Assembly: GCA_020054355.1 (NCBI GenBank)
Contig: JAGVLI010000055.1
Span: 1-9,845 of the forward strand
Source: Planctomycetales bacterium
GTDB taxonomy: Bacteria; Planctomycetota; Planctomycetia; Gemmatales; Gemmataceae
Length of the DNA stretch: 9,845 nucleotides
Reading direction: 5' to 3'
Below, piece after piece: positions 1-6,552 of the stretch. The notes below the pieces were generated by a model. The model searched no databases. It saw only the letters and a program-made list of their open reading frames with translations, and was not told the origin of the DNA. Every line of letters begins with the position of its first letter. Position 1 is the stretch's first letter. A program made the position numbers and the translations under genes.

Positions 1-1
1 C

Positions 2-811
2 ACCTTGCCGGCGCTGACCCGCACCTTCCGCACGCCGCGCGGCCTCGACGAGCGCGTCTCCTTGCCCGGCTGTACCGGCAAGCTGCGGCCAATCAGCATC
101 ATCGACCTGGGCCATGAGGAACCGACCATCTTGCTGACCACCAGCGCCCGCGCCAGTTGCGTGACACTGGTGAGCCGCTATGCCCAGCGCATGCTGATCG
201 AGAACGGCCGCTCCGCAGCAATCCAGTTCTGCCAGCGCGCTGCCCGATCCTCGATGGTCGGGCTGAAGGCGGCCTTCGACTGGCAGATCACATTGCTGGC
301 CAGTGGCCTGTACCGGTTGCTGGCCACGCGGCTTGGACGCGAGTACCGGCAAGCGACGGCCAAGAAAATCTTCCGCAACCTGCTCATCGTCTCGGCAACG
401 GTTCAGGTGCTGCCACGCGCGGTGGTCGTGACCTCGGACGAGCGCGCGCACAATCCCTGCCTGGCGGCTTCGGGCCTGGCGAACCAACCCACGCCGACCG
501 GGGCTTTACGGTGTGGCAGTCCTACGCCACTGGTTGCCGACTCGGCAACGGTCGGGTCTCCCAGGTTCCTGGCGAACCCGATGGTGCCTATGCCCTGTTC
601 TTGGACCCCGGCAGGATCGACGTACCAGGCCCGACGGTACGCCGACGCGGCCCCCAGACTGAAACACGTCAAGGGCTTCCGCGCGATAACGCTTTCGGGG
701 CTCGATCGTACGGCCTGGGCACTCGCGGTCTACGCTTCGGACACGGCGGTTGCCCGCCGCAGCCGCAAGACTTGCTTCCCGCTGCTGACCAGCTCTACGG
801 GATGGGATTGA
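2..811 (+). CDS. C-terminal part of a DDE-type transposase with an unrelated read-through tail (partial, probably decayed)
   Basis: The frame is open from the window edge, so the N-terminus lies outside. Roughly positions 80-500 encode text typical of the C-terminal half of IS4-like DDE transposases: DLGHEEPT followed by ILLTT, then RYAQRMLIENG, SSMVGLK, LLASGLYRLLATR, KIFRNL and finally RAHNPCLAASG. The Glu of MLIEN (codon 200-202) sits where this family has the catalytic Glu of its DDE triad. The first two Asp residues would lie upstream. Family members normally end soon after the RAxNPxLxAAG motif. Here the frame instead continues about 100 codons, to a TGA at 809-811, through Ser/Arg/Pro-rich sequence that looks non-coding. 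I infer that the natural 3' end was lost or replaced near 500-520. Whether the 5' part is intact cannot be seen. The transposase assignment is good; the exact IS family is from memory and unsure. Confidence 0.7.
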   Translation, partial: TLPALTRTFRTPRGLDERVSLPGCTGKLRPISIIDLGHEEPTILLTTSARASCVTLVSRYAQRMLIENGRSAAIQFCQRAARSSMVGLKAAFDWQITLLASGLYRLLATRLGREYRQATAKKIFRNLLIVSATVQVLPRAVVVTSDERAHNPCLAASGLANQPTPTGALRCGSPTPLVADSATVGSPRFLANPMVPMPCSWTPAGSTYQARRYADAAPRLKHVKGFRAITLSGLDRTAWALAVYASDTAVARRSRKTCFPLLTSSTGWD

Positions 812-946
812 TTACCCACAGGGTTCGAGCGAAAGGTTTCCGTGATCCTTCCTTACATCGCTTGCCCCTTTCCCAGGCTTCGCCTGGCGCAAGTTTCATT
901 CGTTTCACGAAACGCTCGGGGTAGCACCCTGTCCGTGAAACGAATG
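505..946. other. Hairpin-rich block without a credible gene, between the transposase remnant and the efflux operon
   Basis: Two overlapping plus-strand frames stay open across most of this stretch, but both translate to low-complexity Arg/Ser/Pro-rich text with no domain I recognise. Several local inverted repeats are visible: GTTGCCGA/TCGGCAAC (533-549, 1-nt centre); TCGGGT/ACCCGA enclosing CCAGG/CCTGG (552-581); CGTACC/GGTACG (621-641, 9-nt loop); and CTTGC/GCAAG enclosing CCAGGC-TTC-GCCTGG (861-893). The run ends with the 13-bp inverted repeat at 897-946. I recall similar translated text as scattered hypothetical proteins in unrelated genomes, which would suit a mobile or repeated non-coding element, but this cannot be verified here. 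It could be the end of an insertion sequence, a structured RNA, or decayed coding sequence. Confidence 0.4.
897..946. repeat. Perfect 13-bp inverted repeat just downstream of the RND pump gene
   Basis: The arms are 897-909 (ending in CGTTTCACG) and 934-946 (starting with CGTGAAACG), perfectly complementary, with a 24-nt loop. Read on the minus strand, the hairpin begins 10 nt after the stop of the pump gene, where a transcript-end structure would be expected. No T-run follows on the minus strand, so it is not a classical intrinsic terminator. It could be an mRNA 3'-end stabiliser, a protein-binding site, or the terminal repeat of the neighbouring mobile element. Confidence 0.5.
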
Positions 947-956
947 TGCGCCGTCG

Positions 957-3900
957 TCATTTTGGCTGATCCGGCTTCGATAGGGGCGGCGTGGCCTGGA
1001 TGGCCTCGGCGGTGGTGCCATCCTGAGACGGCCGTTCTGGTGGTGGATACGGTTGGGAAGCTGGAGCGGCGGCGGGCGTTCCTTCGATGTACGTGCGAAC
1101 GACGTAGTAGAACACCGGCGTCAGGAAGATGCCGAAGAAGGTCACGCCGAGCATGCCGGAGAAGACCGCGACGCCCAGGCTGCGGCGCATTTCGGCCCCG
1201 GCGCCGGAAGCCAGCACCAACGGCACCACGCCGAGAATGAACGCCAGCGAGGTCATGATGATCGGCCGCAGCCGGTCGCGGGCCGCTTCCAGGGTGGCTT
1301 CGAGGATGGACTTGCCCTCGGTCTCTCGGTCGCGGGCGAAGTCCACCACGAGGATCGCGTTCTTGGCGGCCAGGCCGACGAGGACGACGAAGCCGACCTG
1401 CACGAAGATGTCGATGTCGAGGTGGGCGATGGCGATGCCGGCCATCGAGCAGAGCAAGCACATGGGCACGACCAGGATGACCGCCAGCGGCTGCGTCCAG
1501 CTTTCGTAGAGCGCTGCCAGGATGAGAAACACCAGCAGCACCGCGCCGACGAAGGCGGCCATCGGGTTTTGCATCACGTCGCGGAACGATTCCAGCCGGC
1601 TGGACTGCTTCTGCAAGTACGTCAACTCGGTCCACTCGTAGCCCATGCCGGGCGTGAGCTCCCGGTTGCACAGGTCTTCCATCGTCGCGATCACGGTGCC
1701 GGTGCTGACGCCGGGCAGCGAGGCGCCGTTGATGGCCGCCGCCGGGTACATGTTGTAGCGGGTGACGTTGACCGGCCCGCTCGAATCGCGGATGTGCAGG
1801 AGCGCGCCGAGCGGCACCATCTCGCCTTCGGTGTTGCGCACCTTGAGCTGCGCCACGCTCTCCCGCGACAGCCGGAACGGCGCATCGGCTTGCACGTTGA
1901 CCTGCCAGGTGCGGCCGAAGCGGTTGAAGTCGTTGACGTAGTAGCCGCCCATGTAGATTTGCAGGGTGTTGAACACTTCGCTCAAGGGCACCTGCATGGT
2001 CTTGCACTGGGTGCGGTCGATGTCCACGTAGAGTTGCGGAGTGTTGAAGCGGAAGCTGCTGAACAACCCGACCAGGCCGGGCTGGCGATTGCCCTGCTCG
2101 GCGATGTTGTCGCTCTGGCCTTGCAGCATGGCCAGGCCGAGGTCGCCGCGGTCCTCGATCATCAGCTTGAAGCCGCCGGAGTTGCCCAGGCCGTCCACGG
2201 CGGGGGGACCGAAAACCGCGATCTGTGCATCGGGGATTTCCTCGTAGAAGCGGCGGCGCAGCAAGGCGGCGATGGCGTTGCCGGTTTCGGCTGCGCCGTG
2301 CCGGTCGTGGAACGGCTTCAGCACGATGAACATGCCGGCGAAGTTCGAGCTGTTGGCGTTGAGCACGAACGACTGGCCGGGCACGCCGACCGTGTGGCCG
2401 ACGCCGGGTGTCTCGCGGGCGATCTGCTCCATCTTCTCGACCACGGCGATGGTGCGTTCCAGCGAGGCGGAGTCCGGCAGCTGGATGTTGGCGACCAGGT
2501 AGCCCTTGTCCTGGGCGGGAATGAAGCCGAACGGTAAACGCATAAAGCCGAGCAACGTCAAACCCACCAGGCCGACATAGACCGCCAGCACGATGAAGCT
2601 GACGCGCAGCAGCGACGCGACCGTTCGGCCGTAGGCTTGCGTGGCCCAGTCAAACCACTGGTTGAAGCCGCGAAATATCCCGGACAGGAAGCGGTTGACC
2701 CTGGACGGGAAATACCAGCCGGCGATGAGGCCCGGAATGCCCAGCGCCAACCACAGTCCCCAGGACAGGAGGTTGAGCCGCACTTCCGCTGCCTCGTTGC
2801 CGAGCGGTTGTTCGCCGTTGCCGGGCATTAGCCGGGAACCGATGAGCAACCACAGCAGCCAGGCGGACAGTACGCCGCCCGAGAGGACGACGCCCCACCA
2901 GGGCAAGGCTTCGTGTTGCGGGTGCTGGCCGGGCGCGGTCTGGTCCCGGTGTCCGAAGATGCTCGCCGCCCGCGCCGGCGTCAGCGTCATGGCGTTGATG
3001 GCGGAGATCAGCATCGAGGCCGCGATGGTCAGCGCGAACTGCCGGAAGAACTGTCCGGTGATGCCGCCCAGGAAAGCGCTGGGCAGGAACACCGAGCAGA
3101 GCACCAGGGTGATGGCGATGATCGGCCCGGTGATTTCGGTCATGGCGTGGATGGTTGCCTCGCGCACGGGCAAGCCCTTGGCCAGCCAGCGCTCGATGTT
3201 CTCCAGCACGACGATGGCGTCATCGACGACGATGCCGATGGCCAGCACCAGGCCGAACAGCGTCAGGTTGTTCAGGCTGAAGCCGAGCATCGCCATGATG
3301 GCGAAGGTGCCGATCAGCGAGACGAACACATCGATCAACGGCAGGATGACCGCCCGCCAGTCCTGCAGGAAGAACAGGATCACCAGCACCACCAGCGCAA
3401 TGGCCTCGGCCAGCGTCTTGAAGACCTCGAGGACCGATTCCTTGATGAACGGCGTGGTGTCGTAGACGATGGCGTATTCCAGGCCCTGGGGGAATTTCTT
3501 CTTCAACTCGCGCATGGTCTTCTTGACGCGGTCGCCGGTTTCGAGCGCGTTGGAGCCGGGCAGCTGGAAGACGGCCAAGCCGGCGGAGGGCTTGCCGTCC
3601 AGCCGGCAGCGCGTGTTCATGTTCTGCGCGCCTAGCTCGACCCGGCTGACGTCCTTGACGCGCGTCACCTGGCCTTCCGCCCCGGTCTTGATGATGATGT
3701 CGGCGAACTGCTCGCTCTCGGTCAGCCGGCCGAGGGTGGTCATCGTGTACTGGAAGTCCTGGCCCTTGGGCACGGGCGGCTGGCCGATTTGGCCGGCCGC
3801 CACTTGCACGTTCTGTTCCTTGAGGGCGTTGACCAGGTCGCCGGCGGTCAGGTTGCGCGACGCCAGCTTGTCCGGATCGACCCAGAAGCGCATGGAGTAG

Positions 3901-4466
3901 TCCTGCTGGCCGAGCAGGTTGAGGTCGCCGACGCCTTCCAGGCGGGCCAGCACGTCCTTGACCTGAATGGTGGCGTAGTTGCTGAGATAAAGCTGGTCGA
4001 AGAAGAAGTCGCCGGTCTCCGGGTTCTTCTCCGAATAGAGGTTGACCACCAGCAGAATGGCGGGGGACTTCTTCTTGACGGTCACGCCGGTGGCCTGCAC
4101 CACGTCGGGCAGCGAAGCCATCGCCTGCTGGACGCGGTTCTGCACCAGCACCTGGGCCATGTTCAGGTCGGTGCCGAGCTGAAACGTGACGTTGAGCTGA
4201 TACGTGCCGTCGTTGGAGCATTGCGAGGACATGTACATCATGCCCTCGACGCCGTTGACCTGCTGTTCGATGGGTGCTGCCACCGTGTCCTGCACGACGA
4301 TGGCGCTGGCCCCGGCGTAGATGCAAGTGACCTGCACGGTCGGCGGCGTGATTTCCGGATACTGGGCGATGGGCAGCAGCACGACGGCTGCCAGCCCGCC
4401 GAACACGATGACGATGGAAATCACCCAGGCAAAGATCGGGCGGTCGATGAAAAAGCGCGCCAGCAC
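957..4466 (-). CDS. RND multidrug efflux transporter, HAE1 (AcrB-like) family, inner-membrane pump
   Basis: This inner-membrane proton antiporter should export hydrophobic or amphiphilic compounds as the pump of a tripartite system with the adaptor encoded upstream. With a GTG start at 4464-4466 it has 1169 residues and opens LARFFIDRPIFAWV, the standard family N-terminus. AGGAG lies 9 nt upstream (4476-4480). The frame also allows an ATG at 4542-4544, but that adds 26 residues with no family likeness. Proton-relay residues are present: D415-D416 in TM4 (GIVVDDAIVVLENIER), K1035 in GLAAKNAILVVDF, and R1065 in RLRPIIMTSLAF, matching AcrB D407/D408, K940 and R971. Both periplasmic porter/docking regions are present. 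Between TM6 and TM7 (about residues 507-588) lies an insertion with two extra hydrophobic segments (about 523-546 and 564-587). The C-terminus is a Pro/Ala-rich tail. The length exceeds AcrB (1049 residues) mainly because of the insertion and tail. The substrate cannot be predicted. Confidence 0.95.
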   Translation of the reverse strand: MLARFFIDRPIFAWVISIVIVFGGLAAVVLLPIAQYPEITPPTVQVTCIYAGASAIVVQDTVAAPIEQQVNGVEGMMYMSSQCSNDGTYQLNVTFQLGTDLNMAQVLVQNRVQQAMASLPDVVQATGVTVKKKSPAILLVVNLYSEKNPETGDFFFDQLYLSNYATIQVKDVLARLEGVGDLNLLGQQDYSMRFWVDPDKLASRNLTAGDLVNALKEQNVQVAAGQIGQPPVPKGQDFQYTMTTLGRLTESEQFADIIIKTGAEGQVTRVKDVSRVELGAQNMNTRCRLDGKPSAGLAVFQLPGSNALETGDRVKKTMRELKKKFPQGLEYAIVYDTTPFIKESVLEVFKTLAEAIALVVLVILFFLQDWRAVILPLIDVFVSLIGTFAIMAMLGFSLNNLTLFGLVLAIGIVVDDAIVVLENIERWLAKGLPVREATIHAMTEITGPIIAITLVLCSVFLPSAFLGGITGQFFRQFALTIAASMLISAINAMTLTPARAASIFGHRDQTAPGQHPQHEALPWWGVVLSGGVLSAWLLWLLIGSRLMPGNGEQPLGNEAAEVRLNLLSWGLWLALGIPGLIAGWYFPSRVNRFLSGIFRGFNQWFDWATQAYGRTVASLLRVSFIVLAVYVGLVGLTLLGFMRLPFGFIPAQDKGYLVANIQLPDSASLERTIAVVEKMEQIARETPGVGHTVGVPGQSFVLNANSSNFAGMFIVLKPFHDRHGAAETGNAIAALLRRRFYEEIPDAQIAVFGPPAVDGLGNSGGFKLMIEDRGDLGLAMLQGQSDNIAEQGNRQPGLVGLFSSFRFNTPQLYVDIDRTQCKTMQVPLSEVFNTLQIYMGGYYVNDFNRFGRTWQVNVQADAPFRLSRESVAQLKVRNTEGEMVPLGALLHIRDSSGPVNVTRYNMYPAAAINGASLPGVSTGTVIATMEDLCNRELTPGMGYEWTELTYLQKQSSRLESFRDVMQNPMAAFVGAVLLVFLILAALYESWTQPLAVILVVPMCLLCSMAGIAIAHLDIDIFVQVGFVVLVGLAAKNAILVVDFARDRETEGKSILEATLEAARDRLRPIIMTSLAFILGVVPLVLASGAGAEMRRSLGVAVFSGMLGVTFFGIFLTPVFYYVVRTYIEGTPAAAPASQPYPPPERPSQDGTTAEAIQATPPLSKPDQPK

Positions 4467-4665
4467 AGTGGGGAACTCCTGAAGCGAGTCTGCAAAACGC
4501 GCCGGCATCCGTAGCCGCGCGGCGGTTTGTGGGCCGGCGAACAAACAAGCTCACCTGCGGCGGCGGCTGGTGAGACGTTGAGGTTTGAAATCGCTAACTG
4601 CCGCCTTTAAGGCATTGCCGATGATCAACTTCCCGGCCGATGAACAAATTCGCGATTGTCGAGGA
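4467..4665. other. Upstream region of the RND gene, no gene seen
   Basis: Together with the repeat to its right, this makes a 368-bp gap between the 87-residue gene and the pump. Short open frames here translate to sequence without recognisable features. An 11-bp palindrome, GCCTT-T-AAGGC, lies at 4603-4613. I see no convincing promoter on the minus strand, although a gap this long could hold one that drives the pump separately. Confidence 0.4.
4476..4480 (-). promoter_or_regulatory. Ribosome-binding site that fixes the GTG start of the RND pump
   Basis: AGGAG on the minus strand lies 9 nt before GTG (4464-4466). No comparable site precedes the upstream ATG at 4542-4544. Together with the family N-terminus starting right after the GTG, this decides the start. 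Confidence 0.7.
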
Positions 4666-4818
4666 GTCGGGTGCCATGCTTGGGCGGCGACTGCCGGAAA
4701 ACAGTCTGGCATCGGTGCCACCGCCCAAGCATGTCGAGTCGCCGGCGCTTCCATGCTTGGGCGGTGGCACCGACCTCACCTGCTCACCGGCGGTCGCCGC
4801 CCAAGCATGGCACCCGAC
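4666..4818. repeat. Nested inverted repeat: four copies of a CATGCTTGGGCGG core
   Basis: The outer arms 4666-4697 and 4787-4818 pair over 32 bp with one mismatch (T4692 against G4792, a wobble pair in RNA). The inner arms 4712-4733 and 4752-4773 pair perfectly over 22 bp around an 18-nt loop. All four arms carry the same core, (C)CATGCTTGGGCGG, in alternating orientation (+, -, +, -). They can therefore fold either as one nested cruciform or as two side-by-side hairpins. On the minus strand the structure begins 16 nt after the stop of the 87-residue gene. I see no obvious target-site duplication at the edges. Likely an intergenic palindromic repeat or small MITE-like element; as RNA it would be a strong barrier or stabiliser in the operon transcript. 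Confidence 0.9.
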
Positions 4819-4834
4819 CCCTGGCGCGATAACC

Positions 4835-5098
4835 TCACGCCCGGAAGCCTTGCGACTTTGCCCAGTGCCGGAATTGCATTCCGAGATCCAACCATCCGGA
4901 CCCGTGGTCTTTCTCGGCCTCCAGTCGGGCGACGAACTCGTCGATGGCGGTCTGGCTAGCCCCGTCTGCGAGCAGGGCCAGCCAGCGCCGGCACATGGCG
5001 GCACCGTTGCGCCAATGTTCGCCAGGGTACTCGCGGTCGACGGCCTCGAAGTACCGCAGCAACTCTTCTGCACCAACGGGCAACCGCAGTTCCGCCAT
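4835..5098 (-). CDS. Unrecognised small soluble protein (87 aa) encoded between adaptor and pump
   Basis: I do not recognise this family. The product is 87 residues, with no signal peptide or membrane segment, so it is probably cytoplasmic. It is rich in charged and Trp residues (W29, W39, W69, W79) and likely mostly helical (EELLRYFEAV, AIDEFVARLEAEK). Evidence that it is real: the ATG at 5096-5098 has GGAGGG 8 nt upstream (5107-5112), it starts 23 nt after the adaptor's stop on the same strand, and its composition is protein-like, unlike the overlapping frames. The position suggests co-translation with the adaptor, but gives no direct function. Repeat-derived sequence begins 16 nt after its stop and does not enter the gene. 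Confidence 0.7.
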   Translation of the reverse strand: MAELRLPVGAEELLRYFEAVDREYPGEHWRNGAAMCRRWLALLADGASQTAIDEFVARLEAEKDHGSGWLDLGMQFRHWAKSQGFRA

Positions 5099-5106
5099 CC
5101 CGTGAG

Positions 5107-5112
5107 CCCTCC
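5107..5112 (-). promoter_or_regulatory. Ribosome-binding site of the 87-residue gene
   Basis: GGAGGG on the minus strand lies 8 nt before the ATG at 5096-5098, inside the 23-nt gap after the adaptor's stop. It is one of the strongest sites in the window and is a main reason for accepting the small gene. Confidence 0.65.
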
Positions 5113-5121
5113 GCCGGCGGA

Positions 5122-6315
5122 CTACTTCTTGGGCGCGGATTTTTCGGGAGCGGGCTTGGCAGCGCTGTCCGCTCCCGCCAGGTCTTCCATCTTGCCGGGC
5201 TTGGGATCGACGGTCACGCCGGGCCGCACGCGCTGCAAGCCGCTGATGATGACGCGGTCTTCCGCCTGGATGCCCTTGTCGATCTCCCGCATGCCGTCGG
5301 TCAAGCTGCCCACCTGCACCGGCCGATACTGCACCACGTTCTTGTCATCGACGATCAGCACGTACTTTTGCCCTTGGTCGGTGCCCAGCGCCCGTTCCGT
5401 GACCAGCAACGATTCGTGCGGCTGGCCCACGGGCACGCGGACCCGGCAGAACAGGCCCGCCGACAGCACACGGTCCTGGTTGGGGAAGATGCCGCGCACG
5501 CGCAGGGTGCCGGTGCTGGGGTTCACCTTGTTATCCACGAAATCGATGGTGCCTTTGTGGGGAAATTTCGTTTCGCTGGCCAGCTCCAGACCGATCTCGA
5601 TCTTGTGCCCTTCGCGGGCGGATTTCATCTTGCCTTCGCGGATCAGTTGCTGGATGCGCAGCAACGAGCGCTCGTCCACGTCGAAGTAGGCATAGATCGG
5701 GTCGAGAGTGACGATGTTGGTCAGCACGGTCTTGTCCTGGCTGACCAGGTTGCCGGCGTCGATGTAGTTACGGCTGACCCGGCCGCTGACGGGCGCTGTC
5801 ACCTTGCAGAAATCCACGTTGAGCTTGTAGCCGGCCAGCGCGGCCTGGGCAGCCTTCAAGCCGCCGACCGCCTCGTCGCGGTCGCCGACGTACTTGTCGA
5901 ATTCCTGCTGGCCGATGGCGCCCTTGAGCGCCAGCGGCCGGTTGCGCTCGTAATCGCGGTTGGCCCGTTCCACCTTGGCCTGGTAAAGCGCGACCTGTCC
6001 TTCGGCTTTTTCCAGGTCGGCCTGGTACGGCCGGGGGTCGATCAGAAAGAGCAGGTCGCCTTCCTTGACCTCCGCGCCGGGCTTGAAGTAAATTTTGTCC
6101 AGGTAGCCGGTCACGCGGGCGCGGATGTCCACGGATTCCTCGGCTTCGACCCGGCCGGTGAAGTAGTCGTAGTCCTTGACCTTGCCGGGCAGCGGCTTAC
6201 TCACGAGGACCACGGGCGGCGCGATCTGCGGTGGGGGCGTCGAGGAACAGCCGGCGGCCAGCACGAATGTCGCCGACAGCAAGACTCCCGCACGGCACCA
6301 AGAGTAACAGTTCAT
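5122..6315 (-). CDS. RND efflux periplasmic adaptor (membrane fusion protein) lipoprotein, AcrA/MexA-like
   Basis: This protein bridges the inner-membrane RND pump and an outer-membrane channel. It is 397 residues, the usual size for the family. An N-terminal signal ends in the lipobox LAAGC, so Cys23 should be lipidated and anchor the protein on the periplasmic side. Domains in order: first lipoyl half at about 55-95 (YFTGRVEAEESVDIRARV, then VKEGDLLFLIDPRPY); helical hairpin at about 96-165 with coiled-coil-type Glu/Lys/Ala sequence; second lipoyl half at about 168-195 (TAPVSGRVSRNYIDAGNLV); beta-barrel at about 205-295 (DPIYAYFDVDE, then NPSTGTLRVRGIFPN); membrane-proximal domain at about 296-372 (VIISGLQRVRPGVTV); and a Lys/Pro/Ala-rich tail. 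The ATG start gives a complete signal peptide, though only a weak AAGG precedes it. It is the first gene of the likely three-gene operon. Confidence 0.95.
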   Translation of the reverse strand: MNCYSWCRAGVLLSATFVLAAGCSSTPPPQIAPPVVLVSKPLPGKVKDYDYFTGRVEAEESVDIRARVTGYLDKIYFKPGAEVKEGDLLFLIDPRPYQADLEKAEGQVALYQAKVERANRDYERNRPLALKGAIGQQEFDKYVGDRDEAVGGLKAAQAALAGYKLNVDFCKVTAPVSGRVSRNYIDAGNLVSQDKTVLTNIVTLDPIYAYFDVDERSLLRIQQLIREGKMKSAREGHKIEIGLELASETKFPHKGTIDFVDNKVNPSTGTLRVRGIFPNQDRVLSAGLFCRVRVPVGQPHESLLVTERALGTDQGQKYVLIVDDKNVVQYRPVQVGSLTDGMREIDKGIQAEDRVIISGLQRVRPGVTVDPKPGKMEDLAGADSAAKPAPEKSAPKK

Positions 6316-6437
6316 GGTGATGGCCTTTTTGTGGCGGGCGAGGTCTCGGCTTCATGGTTTGTTCTACGTTGCCGGCCCACGGCCCGCCAGGGCACAGCCG
6401 CGCACCCTGGCCTAGAGAATGTTAGCAGCCACTAGCC
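6316..6437 (-). promoter_or_regulatory. Leader and probable promoter region of the efflux operon
   Basis: This sequence lies directly upstream of the adaptor start. A 7-bp inverted repeat (GCCAGGG at 6386-6392, CCCTGGC at 6405-6411, 12-nt loop) sits about 70 nt before the ATG and could be an operator or a leader hairpin. A weak -10-like TAACAT can be read on the minus strand at about 6419-6424, but no good -35 accompanies it, so no promoter is assigned firmly. Confidence 0.35.
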
Positions 6438-6456
6438 CTTATTGATTCTCATTGAG
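6438..6456 (-). promoter_or_regulatory. Fur-box-like sequence upstream of the efflux operon
   Basis: The minus-strand 19-mer contains AATGAGAATCA. By eye it matches the classical E. coli Fur consensus at 12 of 19 positions, including 10 of the central 11. It lies about 120 bp before the adaptor start, where an operator could act. An isolated match of this quality can arise by chance, and binding preferences in this lineage are unknown, so regulation by iron is only a hypothesis. Confidence 0.3.
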
Positions 6457-6533
6457 ACTGGGGAGGGGGGGTGTCAGTGATATGCAATGAAACGAAACTG
6501 CGGCGTGCCAAGCTGCAAGCCGTGGGGTGCGAA

Positions 6534-6545
6534 GCCGCGAGCGGC
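6534..6545. repeat. Short GCCGC-GA-GCGGC hairpin after the peptidase gene
   Basis: This perfect 5-bp inverted repeat with a 2-nt centre begins 7 nt beyond the stop of the SGNH-S9 gene (minus strand). It might help end or stabilise that transcript, but no T-run follows, so it is not a standard intrinsic terminator. The rest of 6457-6552 shows only a G-run at 6460-6471 and no gene. Confidence 0.35.
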
Positions 6546-6552
6546 GATTCCA

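Noticed and set aside
391..552. 12-bp direct repeat CTCGGCAACGGT at 391-402 and 541-552
   Set aside because: Short, GC-rich and isolated, with no further structure linking the copies. It is probably coincidence.
861..893. Hairpin CTTGC...GCAAG as an intrinsic terminator for the efflux operon
   Set aside because: No T-run follows on the minus strand and the stem has an unequal internal loop, so a terminator call is not justified.
157..924. Long plus-strand open frame overlapping the transposase remnant and running into the hairpin block
   Set aside because: It overlaps the transposase frame, which has real motifs. Its translation is Arg/Gly/Pro-rich with no domain, as expected of a shadow frame in GC-rich DNA.
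1053..2537. Plus-strand 494-codon open frame opposite the RND gene
   Set aside because: Rich in His, Asp, Val, Gln and Ala without domains, which is typical of the antisense of a GC-rich gene. The minus strand encodes a full RND transporter.
4551..5076. Overlapping short frames across the nested repeat
   Set aside because: Their sequence is mostly translated repeat, with no good ribosome-binding sites, and they conflict with the better-supported 87-residue gene.
936..6496. Shared 9-mer TGAAACGAA beyond the pump gene and upstream of the efflux operon (6488-6496)
   Set aside because: Too short to be significant, and the flanks differ. Only the first copy lies in an inverted repeat.
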